From Actinomycetota bacterium (GTDB lineage Bacteria > Actinomycetota > Acidimicrobiia > Acidimicrobiales > AC-14), in assembly GCA_020200615.1 (NCBI GenBank), contig JAIVIH010000009.1:1-7811 (forward strand): a stretch of 7,811 nucleotides of DNA, in the 5' to 3' direction. Both the position numbers and the translations under genes were made by a program. A model generated the notes under the pieces. That model saw nothing but the letters and a program-made list of their open reading frames with translations, was not told the DNA's origin and ran no database searches. This document shows, in pieces, positions 1 to 6,360 of the stretch (the stretch's first letter is position 1; every line of letters begins with the position of its first letter).

Positions 1-1
1 G

Positions 2-274
2 GGGAACACCACCACGACCAGCCACTTCGACTGCCCCCTCCCCGGCGGCGGCGTGGGCCCGTGTCCCACGACCACCACCTTCTTATCGACCTTATCGACG
101 GCGACCTCCGGCCCGACAACCACCACCACCCTCCCTCCGGGAGCGAGTACCACGGTGGCGCCGAGCACCACCGTGCCCCGCTGCCCCACCAGCACCACCA
201 GCACCAGCTCGACGACGGGTACGGGGCCGACCACCAGCACCCTTCCTCCCACCACCATCGCCTGCGTGCCTTAG
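2..274 (+). CDS. C-terminal part of a Thr/Pro-rich, probably exported or surface protein (partial)
   Basis: This reading frame is open from the window edge and ends with TAG at 272-274, so only the last 90 codons are visible. The peptide is dominated by Thr, Ser and Pro tracts such as PTTTTFLSTLSTATSG and STLPPTT, with four scattered cysteines, the last three residues before the stop (CVP). Low-complexity Thr/Pro tails of this kind are common as stalks or linkers in exported actinobacterial proteins, especially Acidimicrobiia. No catalytic domain, LPXTG signal or C-terminal membrane helix is visible, and the signal peptide would lie upstream of the window. The other frames here are also open because ACC/CAC repeats read as Thr or His. 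The Thr frame was chosen because it is continuous from the edge and has the expected composition. The function is unknown. Confidence 0.72.
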   Translation, partial: GNTTTTSHFDCPLPGGGVGPCPTTTTFLSTLSTATSGPTTTTTLPPGASTTVAPSTTVPRCPTSTTSTSSTTGTGPTTSTLPPTTIACVP

Positions 275-282
275 AAAGCCCT

Positions 283-288
283 TAGGCT
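283..288 (+). promoter_or_regulatory. Possible -10 element for the methyltransferase-glycosyltransferase unit
   Basis: TAGGCT fits TAnnnT and ends eight bases before GTG 297, which lacks a Shine-Dalgarno. It lies in the short gap after the Thr-rich gene. No -35 is recognised. Confidence 0.3.
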
Positions 289-296
289 GCGGGTTC

Positions 297-848
297 GTGG
301 CCAAGCTGGACGAGCGCCTTCAGGCGCTGAGGATAAAGGCCGCGATGCCCTGGATCCCGCCGCAGGCCCACGTGCTGGATGTCGGCTGCGCCGATGGCGC
401 CCTCTTCCGGCTGGGGGGCTCCCGCATCGCCTCGGGCGTAGGCATTGACACCCGGGGCAGCGAGACCTGGGTTGACGGCCCCTATGAGAGGCGGACAGGC
501 CGGTTCCCGGACGACCTCCGCGACGGGGAGAAGTTCGACGCCGTGGTGATGCTTGCCGTCGTGGAGCACGTTTCGGACAGCGAGCTGGGACGGTGGGCCG
601 CGGCCACCGCCGACGTGCTCCGTCCCGACGGGCGTCTCGTGATCACCGTGCCGTCCCCCATGGTCGATCACCTCCTCCACGCCGGCATCCGGTTGCGACT
701 GCTGCACGGGATGGAGGCCCACGAGCATCACGGGTTCGACCCTCGGAACGTGCCCGACATTTTCTCCGGGCCCCGGCTCAGCCTCGAACGACGGCGCCGC
801 TTCGAGCTCGGCCTCAACCACCTGTTCGTCTTCTCGGCCACGGGTTAG
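297..848 (+). CDS. Class I SAM-dependent methyltransferase (Methyltransf_11/23-like)
   Basis: A 183-residue protein with a Rossmann-type methyltransferase core. Motif I is VLDVGCADGALF at residues 26-37, and an acidic residue after strand 2 (GIDTRG, D51) would contact the SAM ribose. Motif IV region FDAVVMLAVVEHV lies at 80-92, followed by LRPDGRLVITVP at 108-119, the usual 'post-motif' strand of this superfamily. It is short for the family and has no extra substrate domain. The methyl acceptor cannot be read from sequence. The next gene is a lipid-linked-sugar glycosyltransferase 13 bases downstream, so a glycan or glycolipid substrate is a reasonable inference. The GTG at 297 has no clear Shine-Dalgarno but has TAGGCT at 283-288, which would suit a leaderless transcript. 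ATG at 345 (residue 17), preceded by AAAGG, is an alternative start, but it would leave only a short lead-in before motif I. Confidence 0.86.
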   Translation: MAKLDERLQALRIKAAMPWIPPQAHVLDVGCADGALFRLGGSRIASGVGIDTRGSETWVDGPYERRTGRFPDDLRDGEKFDAVVMLAVVEHVSDSELGRWAAATADVLRPDGRLVITVPSPMVDHLLHAGIRLRLLHGMEAHEHHGFDPRNVPDIFSGPRLSLERRRRFELGLNHLFVFSATG

Positions 849-861
849 GGCAGGCGGGCGC

Positions 862-2097
862 GTGGAGCTGACCGTGGTCATGCCGTGCCTCAACGAGGCG
901 GAGACGGTCAGGACGTGCGTCGTCAAGGCGCGCCGGTTCCTGGAGAGCCACGGCATACACGGAGAGGTGGTGGTTGCCGACAACGGCAGCACCGACGGCA
1001 GCCAGGAGCTGGCGACCTCCGCCGGGGCGAGGGTGGTCGTGGCCGAGGCTCCTGGCTACGGCAACGCCCTGATGGCCGGCATCCGAGCGGCCAAAGGTCG
1101 GTTCGTCATCATGGGTGACGCCGACGACAGCTACGACTTCACCGCCCTCGAGCCGTTCGTCGAAGCCCTCCGCGGAGGCGCGGACCTGGTGATGGGCAAC
1201 CGGTTCAAGGGCGGGATCGCCCCCGGCGCCATGCCCCCCCTCCATCGCTATCTCGGCAATCCCGTGCTCAGCGCCCTGGGCCGGATGTTGTTCCGCAGTC
1301 CGGTCCGTGACTTCCATTGTGGGCTGCGCGGCTTCCGGCGAGACGCCCTCTTGGCCCTCTCGCTCCAGTCGACGGGGATGGAGTTCGCCAGCGAGATGGT
1401 GGTGAAGGCGACCCTGGCGAAGCTCACCATCGTCGAAGTACCGACCACGCTGTCCCCCGACGGCCGTAGCCGGCCACCTCACCTCCGTAGCTGGAGCGAC
1501 GGCTGGCGGCACCTCCGGTTCCTGCTCCTGTTCAGCCCCCGCTGGCTCTTCCTCATCCCCGGGGTCTTACTGATGACTCTGGGTTTGACCAGCGGTTTTG
1601 CCCTCACCCTCGGCCCCGTCACCGTCGGCAGCGTGACCTTCGACGTCGACACCCTCGTGGCGGCGGCGGCGGCTCTGATCATCGGCTTCCAGGCCGTCCT
1701 CTTCGCCGTCCTCACGAAGATCTACGCCATCGAGGAAGGCTTCCTGCCTCCCGACCCCCGCGTGGAGCGCTTCGTCAAGACGATCACTCTCGAGCGGGGC
1801 CTCGCCATCGGTGGACTGTGCGGCCTCCTGGGAGTCGGAGGGCTGATGGCCTCGTTGGTCCACTGGAACCTCAACGACTTCGGTGAGTTAGACCCGCGGG
1901 AGTCGTTGCGACTGGTCGTGCCGTCGGCGGCCGCCCTCGTCCTCAGCTTCCAGACGATCTTCGCTTCGCTGTTCGCCAGCGTCCTCGGGATCCGCCGGGT
2001 CCGAACCGCGCCTGGTCAGGCGGAGGCAAAGTCGGAGGTCGATCCCGGGACTGCCGGCGACGACGTCATCACGCCCGCGGAGAAACACGCCAGATGA
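862..2097 (+). CDS. Family 2 glycosyltransferase with C-terminal membrane helices (polyprenyl-phosphate sugar transferase, DPM1/GtrB-like)
   Basis: A 411-residue protein. The GT-A domain (about 1-220) begins with VVMPCLNEAETV (5-16), then VADNGSTDGS (38-47), the nucleotide-sugar and metal-binding GDADDSYDF (85-93, DXD-type) and CGLRGFRR (153-160), with GMEFASEM near 172-179. This is the pattern of dolichol/polyprenyl-phosphate glycosyltransferases that move a sugar from a nucleotide donor to a lipid phosphate at the inner membrane face. Four hydrophobic segments follow, near 222-248, 266-288, 314-337 and 350-375, so the enzyme is membrane-anchored. The C-terminal tail of about 35 residues is polar. 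Start is GTG at 862 with weak AGGGCAGG upstream. It sits 13 bases after the methyltransferase and is probably co-transcribed with it. Its 3' end overlaps the convergent GT-C gene by 29 bases. The sugar and lipid identity are not determinable here. Confidence 0.93.
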   Translation: MELTVVMPCLNEAETVRTCVVKARRFLESHGIHGEVVVADNGSTDGSQELATSAGARVVVAEAPGYGNALMAGIRAAKGRFVIMGDADDSYDFTALEPFVEALRGGADLVMGNRFKGGIAPGAMPPLHRYLGNPVLSALGRMLFRSPVRDFHCGLRGFRRDALLALSLQSTGMEFASEMVVKATLAKLTIVEVPTTLSPDGRSRPPHLRSWSDGWRHLRFLLLFSPRWLFLIPGVLLMTLGLTSGFALTLGPVTVGSVTFDVDTLVAAAAALIIGFQAVLFAVLTKIYAIEEGFLPPDPRVERFVKTITLERGLAIGGLCGLLGVGGLMASLVHWNLNDFGELDPRESLRLVVPSAAALVLSFQTIFASLFASVLGIRRVRTAPGQAEAKSEVDPGTAGDDVITPAEKHAR

Positions 2098-4132
2098 CCC
2101 ATTCGGCGTTCTCCCAGGCTTTCCTCAGCCCGTAGGGGGCGGCCGTCTCCTCCGTCAGCAGGGCCTGGGAATAGGTGCTGCCCTTGGCCATGACGTACCA
2201 GTCCGAGCGCTTCAAAAGCTGATCGAGGTTCGAGCCCTGGATGGCGAGCCGGTCCGTGTACAGGGTCATGGCCCGGGCTCGGAAGAAGAGGATCACGTCG
2301 TCGCCCCGAGTCAGCTCCTTCACCGCCGTGAACATCTGCTGGGCCTGCGGGGTCTCCGGCCCGTGCACGACGTAGTTGTACACAAGGTGGTAATCGGTGG
2401 AGCGCTTGAGGTCCTGGGCGTTGAAGTACATGAGCCCGACGAGGGCGATGGCGGGCGGAACCGCGGCGAGGCGGACCAGCCGGCCCTTCGGGTCGCTCAC
2501 CAGGGCGGCCATGGTCGGGAGCGCCTGGTACGCGAAGTAAGCGAGGAGCGGCGTGATGCTGAAGAGGTACCGGCCGTCCTGGTACGGCGAGACGAGCATG
2601 ATGAACGAGGCGCAGCACAGGTACGCGGCCAGGGTGATGTCTTCCTCGAACCGGTACAGGAGCCGAGCGGCCACGCCGATGGCGGCGAACATCAGCAGCA
2701 GGGAGACAGCGAGGCTGGCGGCCGATTCGCTGGAGAACAGCTGCATGGGCAGGCCGGGATCCTTCAGGCCCACGTGCTCGGCGATGACGTCCTCGTAGTA
2801 GTCCATCCGGGCTGAGACGTTCTGAAGGCCGGCTCCGGGTGCGTTCGGACGAAGGACGGTCGGCAGGAGCAGGTGGAACGTGGCCACCCCCACCACGAAC
2901 GCCAGGTATGGCAGGAACACTTTTCTCCAGTTCACGTCCCGGAGGGCGTTGGCCGACCGGGCCCGCACCGCCCGTCCCGCGAGCACGGCGAAGTGCAACG
3001 CCAAGAGCACGAAGATCAGGGTGATGCCCTCGCGCCGGACGTTGTACGTGTAGGCGAGCAACAGGCCCAGGATCAGCAGCCGGTTCCTGCTCTCCTCGAG
3101 GATCTCGCGCACGCGGCAGCGGTCCATGAACCACAGGCTCAGCCCCACGAAGCAGAGATACGGCAGGTCGGAGAGCACCGTGTCCGTGGCTCCCACAAAC
3201 GACCGTGACACGCCGATCAGGAGAGTCAGGATCGTGGCTGCCGACGTGCCCGCCCGGGGCCGGACCATGGCGAAGAACACGAGTAGGAAGACGCAGAACG
3301 CAACCACCTGGAGGATCTTGAAGACCTCGTAGTTGAGCCCGAACAGGGCGTAGAGCGGTGAGACCAGCAAGGGCCAGCCCCACGGGTAGATGTAGGGGCT
3401 GAAGCTGCTCCAACCCGAGTTCTCGACCGCGAACCGGTTGGCGCTGACGACCTCGCCGATGTTGCCGATGGTCAGCCCCCGAGCCTGGCGCATGTAGAGG
3501 GCAAAGTCGTCGCCCCAATCCACGCCCGAGAAGTGGTTGATCATGGAGACGATGGCCACCCCGATCACCAGCACCACCGGCAGGGTGTACTTGTCGAGCG
3601 CTCCCCGGTAGGGCTCGGTGGCGGCCACGCGACGGAGATGACGGATGAGCCCGGGCGGCGGTGGCGGTTCGGGGGGCGGCTCGGCTTCCGCCTGGGTTTC
3701 GGGGTCGACAACCGGGGTTCCGGTCTCGGTTCCCGGGTCGAGGACCTCGACCCGGTCCTCGCCGGGACGAGCGGGGACGGTTTCGATGAGCGTCAGGCCG
3801 GCCGAATCGACCGTCTCGGGGGGGCGGTCCTCGGTGAGGGGGTCCGCCATCGGGCCCGGCGCCTCGGTCGTCAGGACCGGCGCGGGTGCGGTGGGCTCGG
3901 CCGCCGGGGGCTCAGCTGGCGCCTCCGCCGACCCATCCTCCGAAGGCGGCACGGCGGTGTCGACGGCCACCTGACCGCCGGGGCCGTTCTGGGTCAGTGC
4001 TCCCTCGGCGGCGTCGGACTCGGGGAACATGCGGCGCCCGAGCCGACGGGCGAGGCTGTTGACCCACGCGAAATCGACGCGGTCGCGGTCTTCCTCAATC
4101 GAAGGTTCCTGCGCGCGAGCGTCGTCGTTCAC
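2069..4132 (-). CDS. Large multi-pass GT-C-like membrane glycosyltransferase (ArnT/PMT superfamily type)
   Basis: From GTG at 4132 the protein is 687 residues. Residues 1-160 are a predicted disordered cytoplasmic region, rich in Pro, Glu and Ala at 60-160 and ending in a polyproline run. From about 181 on there are roughly 11-12 hydrophobic segments. The first outer loop carries DWGDDFALYMRQA (206-218), whose paired acidic residues match the GT-C signature position, and PYIYPWGWPL follows. SPYQDGRYLFSITPLLAYFA (515-534) resembles the late-helix motif of ArnT/PMT-like enzymes. The last 100 or so residues form a soluble, probably extracytoplasmic domain. Family enzymes transfer sugars from polyprenyl-phosphate donors outside the membrane. 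A TTG at 4159 would add nine residues but has no ribosome-binding site. GTG 4132 has GGAG 11 bases upstream and is preferred. It lies 59 bases after the response regulator and overlaps the convergent GT2 gene. Acceptor unknown. Confidence 0.9.
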   Translation of the reverse strand: MNDDARAQEPSIEEDRDRVDFAWVNSLARRLGRRMFPESDAAEGALTQNGPGGQVAVDTAVPPSEDGSAEAPAEPPAAEPTAPAPVLTTEAPGPMADPLTEDRPPETVDSAGLTLIETVPARPGEDRVEVLDPGTETGTPVVDPETQAEAEPPPEPPPPPGLIRHLRRVAATEPYRGALDKYTLPVVLVIGVAIVSMINHFSGVDWGDDFALYMRQARGLTIGNIGEVVSANRFAVENSGWSSFSPYIYPWGWPLLVSPLYALFGLNYEVFKILQVVAFCVFLLVFFAMVRPRAGTSAATILTLLIGVSRSFVGATDTVLSDLPYLCFVGLSLWFMDRCRVREILEESRNRLLILGLLLAYTYNVRREGITLIFVLLALHFAVLAGRAVRARSANALRDVNWRKVFLPYLAFVVGVATFHLLLPTVLRPNAPGAGLQNVSARMDYYEDVIAEHVGLKDPGLPMQLFSSESAASLAVSLLLMFAAIGVAARLLYRFEEDITLAAYLCCASFIMLVSPYQDGRYLFSITPLLAYFAYQALPTMAALVSDPKGRLVRLAAVPPAIALVGLMYFNAQDLKRSTDYHLVYNYVVHGPETPQAQQMFTAVKELTRGDDVILFFRARAMTLYTDRLAIQGSNLDQLLKRSDWYVMAKGSTYSQALLTEETAAPYGLRKAWENAEWVIWRVSPRA

Positions 4133-4191
4133 GGCACATTCTGCTCCGTCGCCCGGCAACGGTGCTGGCAGGGCCGCCGGACGCTCGGCGC

Positions 4192-4857
4192 TCAGGGGCT
4201 TTCCAGCAGCCGGGCCTCCATGGCGACGATGGCGGCCTCAATGCGCGACCGCAACTGGAGCTTCACCAGGATGTTGGCCACGTGGTTGCGGACGGCGGGA
4301 GGCAGCAACCCCAGCTCATCGGCGATCTCCTCGTTGCTCATACCCGTCGCCACCCGCTTGAGGACCTCGAGCTCCCGATCCGTCAGGCGAGGGCTCGGGG
4401 TGGCCTCCGTCTCTGCCGCCCGCCGGGCGAGGGTCCCGAACTCCTTGATCAGCTTCGCCGCCATCGACGGGGAGATGAGGCTCTGGCCCTGCATCACGGC
4501 CCGCACGGCGTCAGCCACTTCCTCGATGGAGACCTCCTTCAGGAGGTAGCCGTTGGCCCCCGCCTTCACCGCGTCGAAGAGATCGTCCTCGTCGTCGCTC
4601 ACAGTCAGCATGATGATCCGGGTCGAGGGAAACGCTTCCCGGATCGTCCGGGCTGCCTCGATGCCGTTCTGGTGGGGCATGCGCACGTCCATCAGGACCA
4701 CGTCGGGGGCCAGCTCCTCGACCTTGGTCACCGCCTCGGCGCCGTCGGCCGCCTCCGCGACAACGTCCATCCCGTCCTCGGCCTCGAGGACCATCCTCAG
4801 GCCACGGCGGAACCGCTCGTGATCGTCGGCGATGAGGACTCTGATCCGCTCGGGCAC
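4192..4857 (-). CDS. NarL/LuxR-family two-component response regulator
   Basis: A 221-residue protein with a receiver domain and a LuxR-type DNA-binding domain. The receiver has the acidic pair D11/D12 (IADDHE), the phospho-acceptor D57 in VVLMDVRMP, T85 in MLTVS and K107 in YLLKE, so every residue needed for phosphorylation is present. The helix-turn-helix runs from about 158 to 205, starting LTDRELEVLKRVATGMSNEE and ending VRNHVANILVKLQLRSR. The turn into the recognition helix reads LGLLPPAVRNHV, where most relatives have a Ser-Glu-Lys-Thr-like stretch. The GTG start at 4857 is supported by AGGGAG four bases upstream. That site overlaps the stop codon of hpf, so translation is coupled to hpf. 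No histidine kinase is visible nearby, so the stimulus is unknown. A role in stationary-phase or stress control is inferred only from its partner. Confidence 0.95.
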   Translation of the reverse strand: MPERIRVLIADDHERFRRGLRMVLEAEDGMDVVAEAADGAEAVTKVEELAPDVVLMDVRMPHQNGIEAARTIREAFPSTRIIMLTVSDDEDDLFDAVKAGANGYLLKEVSIEEVADAVRAVMQGQSLISPSMAAKLIKEFGTLARRAAETEATPSPRLTDRELEVLKRVATGMSNEEIADELGLLPPAVRNHVANILVKLQLRSRIEAAIVAMEARLLESP

Positions 4858-4861
4858 AGCG

Positions 4862-4867
4862 CTCCCT
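4862..4867 (-). promoter_or_regulatory. Ribosome-binding site of the response regulator, overlapping the hpf stop codon
   Basis: On the minus strand AGGGAG ends four bases before GTG 4857 and shares bases 4866-4867 with the hpf TAG. This arrangement is typical of translational coupling. Confidence 0.75.
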
Positions 4868-5423
4868 AGCTTGCGTCGATCAATCCGACGTCTCCGTCGT
4901 TCCGCCTGTACACGACGGCGGGAACGCCCGAATCCGCATTGCTGAAGAAATAGAAGGTGTGCCCGGTGAGCTCCATCTGCAGCACCGCTTCCTCGGGGGT
5001 CATGGGCTTCAGGTGGAACCGCTTGATCTTGACGATACGCCCGGAACCGTCGGCATCCTCGTCCTCGTCCTCGTCATGGTCGCCGGGGAGCACGGACTCC
5101 ACCGGAGGCCGTCGGTGGGACGCCTTCCGGCTCTGCCTGCTCTTCAGCTTCTCGACCTGATGGGCGAGCTTGTCCACGACTCGGTCGACGGCGGTGAAGG
5201 GATCAGCCGATGCCGCCTTGGCCCGGATCACGTGGCCGTGGCCTCGCAGCGTGACCTCGCACACCTCCTTCTCGGAGATCCGCGGGTTTCGCTCCTCCAG
5301 GAAGTGGACCTCCGCCGTGTCCCAGCCGTCGAGATGGCGGGTCAGGCGGATGACTTTCTCGTGGGCCGCGGTCCGTAGCGCATCGGGCACATCCATGTGC
5401 CGGCTGCGGATGGTGAACTCCAT
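4866..5423 (-). CDS. hpf: Long-form ribosome hibernation promoting factor (HPF/RaiA family)
   Basis: A 185-residue protein with the two domains of long HPF. The N-terminal S30AE/RaiA domain (about 1-105) opens with MEFTIRSRHMDVPDALR and includes DPFTAVDRVVDKLAHQVEKL (74-93). It binds the decoding region of the 30S subunit. A charged linker with an Asp/Glu run (DHDEDEDEDAD, 115-125) leads to the C-terminal dimerisation domain (129-183), with FHLKPMTPEEAVLQMEL and HTFYFFSNADSG, which pairs two 70S ribosomes into inactive 100S particles. The length is normal for the long form. The frame is open upstream to 5624, but ATG 5423 is preceded by GGAGG with a five-base spacer and begins exactly at the conserved N-terminus, so that start was chosen over ATG 5435. 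It follows comF after a 263-base gap and is coupled to a response regulator downstream. Confidence 0.96.
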   Translation of the reverse strand: MEFTIRSRHMDVPDALRTAAHEKVIRLTRHLDGWDTAEVHFLEERNPRISEKEVCEVTLRGHGHVIRAKAASADPFTAVDRVVDKLAHQVEKLKSRQSRKASHRRPPVESVLPGDHDEDEDEDADGSGRIVKIKRFHLKPMTPEEAVLQMELTGHTFYFFSNADSGVPAVVYRRNDGDVGLIDAS

Positions 5424-5428
5424 GCCCA

Positions 5429-5433
5429 CCTCC
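5429..5433 (-). promoter_or_regulatory. Ribosome-binding site that fixes the hpf start
   Basis: On the minus strand GGAGG lies five bases upstream of ATG 5423. This strong site decides between the in-frame ATGs at 5435 and 5423 and rules out the long N-terminal extension that stays open to 5624. Confidence 0.85.
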
Positions 5434-5623
5434 ATGGTCTCAGGGCGGTTGAGCGCCGAAATGAATGGGGACGTGTGCGGCTGACCTGGTCTTTGCCCCC
5501 ACACTCGCCTGCCGGGGAGCTGGCGCCTCGAGGGGCGGCGGCCCATGTCCCGGTCACCCGGAAGCCTGGACCCGACACCACCGAATTGAGGCGTTTCCCC
5601 CCCTCTCCCACCGGTGCCCGCCA

Positions 5624-5635
5624 ATCGGGCCCGAT
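5624..5635. repeat. Perfect 12-base palindrome ATCGGGCCCGAT
   Basis: This self-complementary 12-mer lies in the comF-hpf gap, seven bases past the second hairpin. It could be an operator for a dimeric regulator or a chance GC-rich palindrome. No known regulator motif is recognised. Confidence 0.45.
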
Positions 5636-5642
5636 GAGGCAG

Positions 5643-5658
5643 GGCTTACGTCTAAGCC
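5643..5658 (-). repeat. Second small hairpin between comF and hpf
   Basis: GGCTTA-GACG-TAAGCC on the minus strand forms six pairs with a four-base loop, eleven bases downstream of the first hairpin. No T-run follows. Confidence 0.4.
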
Positions 5659-5669
5659 GCACCATGCTC

Positions 5670-5686
5670 GGCAACCATCGGTTGCC
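5670..5686 (-). terminator. Hairpin directly after comF, possible terminator without a U-tract
   Basis: GGCAACC-GAT-GGTTGCC on the minus strand is a perfect seven-pair stem with a three-base loop. It begins at the first base after the comF TAA. No T-run follows, so it is not a classic intrinsic terminator. It could be a weak terminator, a 3'-end stabiliser, or part of the hpf leader. Confidence 0.4.
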
Positions 5687-6352
5687 TTACGTGGGTCGTT
5701 TTGCCTGCGGCTGGCCTCGACTTGCAACCACAGACCCGCACACGGCCCCATGACCGAGTGTACGCCCCCCAGTGGGCGGTTGGGTGCGGGCCGCAGCCAC
5801 CAGAAGCACCTCTCGGACCCCGGCCTGGCGGAGCGTGCGGGAGGCGGAGGCTGCGGTCGCCCCCGTCGTCACCACGTCGTCCACCAGCAGGACACGGGCC
5901 GGAGGACGCCCACGGGCGCGGAAGGTGGGACCGCGCCGCCGCTCGGCCAGAGCCTGGCCGGTCTGCGGGCGGCCGGGAACCCGCCGGAGGTAGGGCCGGC
6001 AGGGCCTGCGCAGGCGCCGGGCCACCGCACGGGCCAGGAGCTCGGCCTGGTCGAACCCCCGCTGACGCCGGCGCGCGGGCGTCGTGGGCACCCACGTGAC
6101 GGCATCCACCGATGCTGCGGGAACCAGCTCGGCCATGCCCGAGGCCAGGAACGGGAGCGCCGACCGGGCGTTGCGGTACTTGAGGCGCGCCACCACTTCC
6201 CGTCCGGCGCCGGCGTAGTCCAGAAGAGCGCCGGCCCAGTCGACCCCGCCGGGACGGGGCAAGCTCTTCGCCGGCCGCAGCTGGGACCGGCATCTCTCGC
6301 AGGGGGCCGGACCGTTCGCCCCGCACACCGGGCAGCTGGTGGGTATCAGCAT
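5687..6352 (-). CDS. comF: ComF family phosphoribosyltransferase-like protein
   Basis: A 221-residue protein. The N-terminus has a zinc-ribbon CPVC(7-10) ... CERC(18-21), the usual ComF start. Residues 41-60 (LLDYAGAGREVVARLKYR) and 87-111 (WVPTTPARRRQRGFDQAELL and on) match the conserved ComF core. The PRPP-binding loop is VLLVDDVVTTGAT at 154-166. ComF proteins act in natural transformation in Bacillus and Haemophilus. The actinobacterial homologues have no firmly known role. ATG 6352 fits the family start and has TAGCCT eight bases upstream, with no clear Shine-Dalgarno. GTG at 6358 is an alternative start. About 30 residues follow the usual family end (AART...), a low-complexity tail. A hairpin begins directly after the stop codon. 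The gene is divergent from the DinB-fold gene and upstream of hpf, a neighbourhood often seen in Actinobacteria. Confidence 0.94.
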   Translation of the reverse strand: MLIPTSCPVCGANGPAPCERCRSQLRPAKSLPRPGGVDWAGALLDYAGAGREVVARLKYRNARSALPFLASGMAELVPAASVDAVTWVPTTPARRRQRGFDQAELLARAVARRLRRPCRPYLRRVPGRPQTGQALAERRRGPTFRARGRPPARVLLVDDVVTTGATAASASRTLRQAGVREVLLVAAARTQPPTGGRTLGHGAVCGSVVASRGQPQAKRPT

Positions 6353-6360
6353 CGCCACCG

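Larger units (their letters stand above)
5424..5686 (-). other. Non-coding leader region upstream of hpf
   Basis: This is the largest gap without a gene in the window, 263 bases. Read toward hpf it holds two short hairpins, a 12-base palindrome, a purine-rich GGGAGAGGGGGGGAAAC stretch (about 5593-5609), and an eight-base palindrome CCTCGAGG at 5526-5533, ending in the strong hpf ribosome-binding site. It has no TAnnnT -10 hexamer, so hpf is either read through from comF or uses a different sigma factor. The hpf frame and a second minus frame stay open here, but neither encodes recognisable protein. No known riboswitch core was recognised. Confidence 0.5.

Noticed and set aside
1..270. Repeats at the left end as a CRISPR array
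   Set aside because: The repeats are triplet codon repeats with no constant repeat unit or regular spacers.
61..285. Plus-strand His-rich open frame overlapping the Thr-rich tail
   Set aside because: It is the +1-type shadow of the ACC repeats, which read as His when shifted. The Thr frame is open from the window edge and has a composition typical of exported proteins.
282..992. Minus-strand 236-codon open frame opposite the methyltransferase
   Set aside because: The plus strand carries a convincing SAM-binding motif set. The minus frame has no recognisable domain.
2016..3518. Minus-strand 500-codon open frame
   Set aside because: It is out of frame with the GT-C-like gene, is Arg/Pro/Gly-rich without membrane helices, and has no family resemblance. 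The overlapping frame has clear helices and conserved motifs.
3533..4549. Plus-strand 338-codon open frame
   Set aside because: It is antisense to the Pro/Glu-rich part of the GT-C gene and to the response regulator. Its Gly/Arg-rich repeats mirror the opposite strand.
5342..5674. Minus-strand 110-codon open frame in the comF-hpf gap
   Set aside because: Its ATG lies in the hairpin region, no ribosome-binding site or family resemblance is seen, and it runs out of frame into hpf.
5461..5690. A riboswitch (cobalamin, c-di-AMP or glycine type) in the hpf leader
   Set aside because: Some short pieces look suggestive, such as CCGGGTGACCGGG, but I could not place any known conserved core. A covariance-model search against Rfam would decide.
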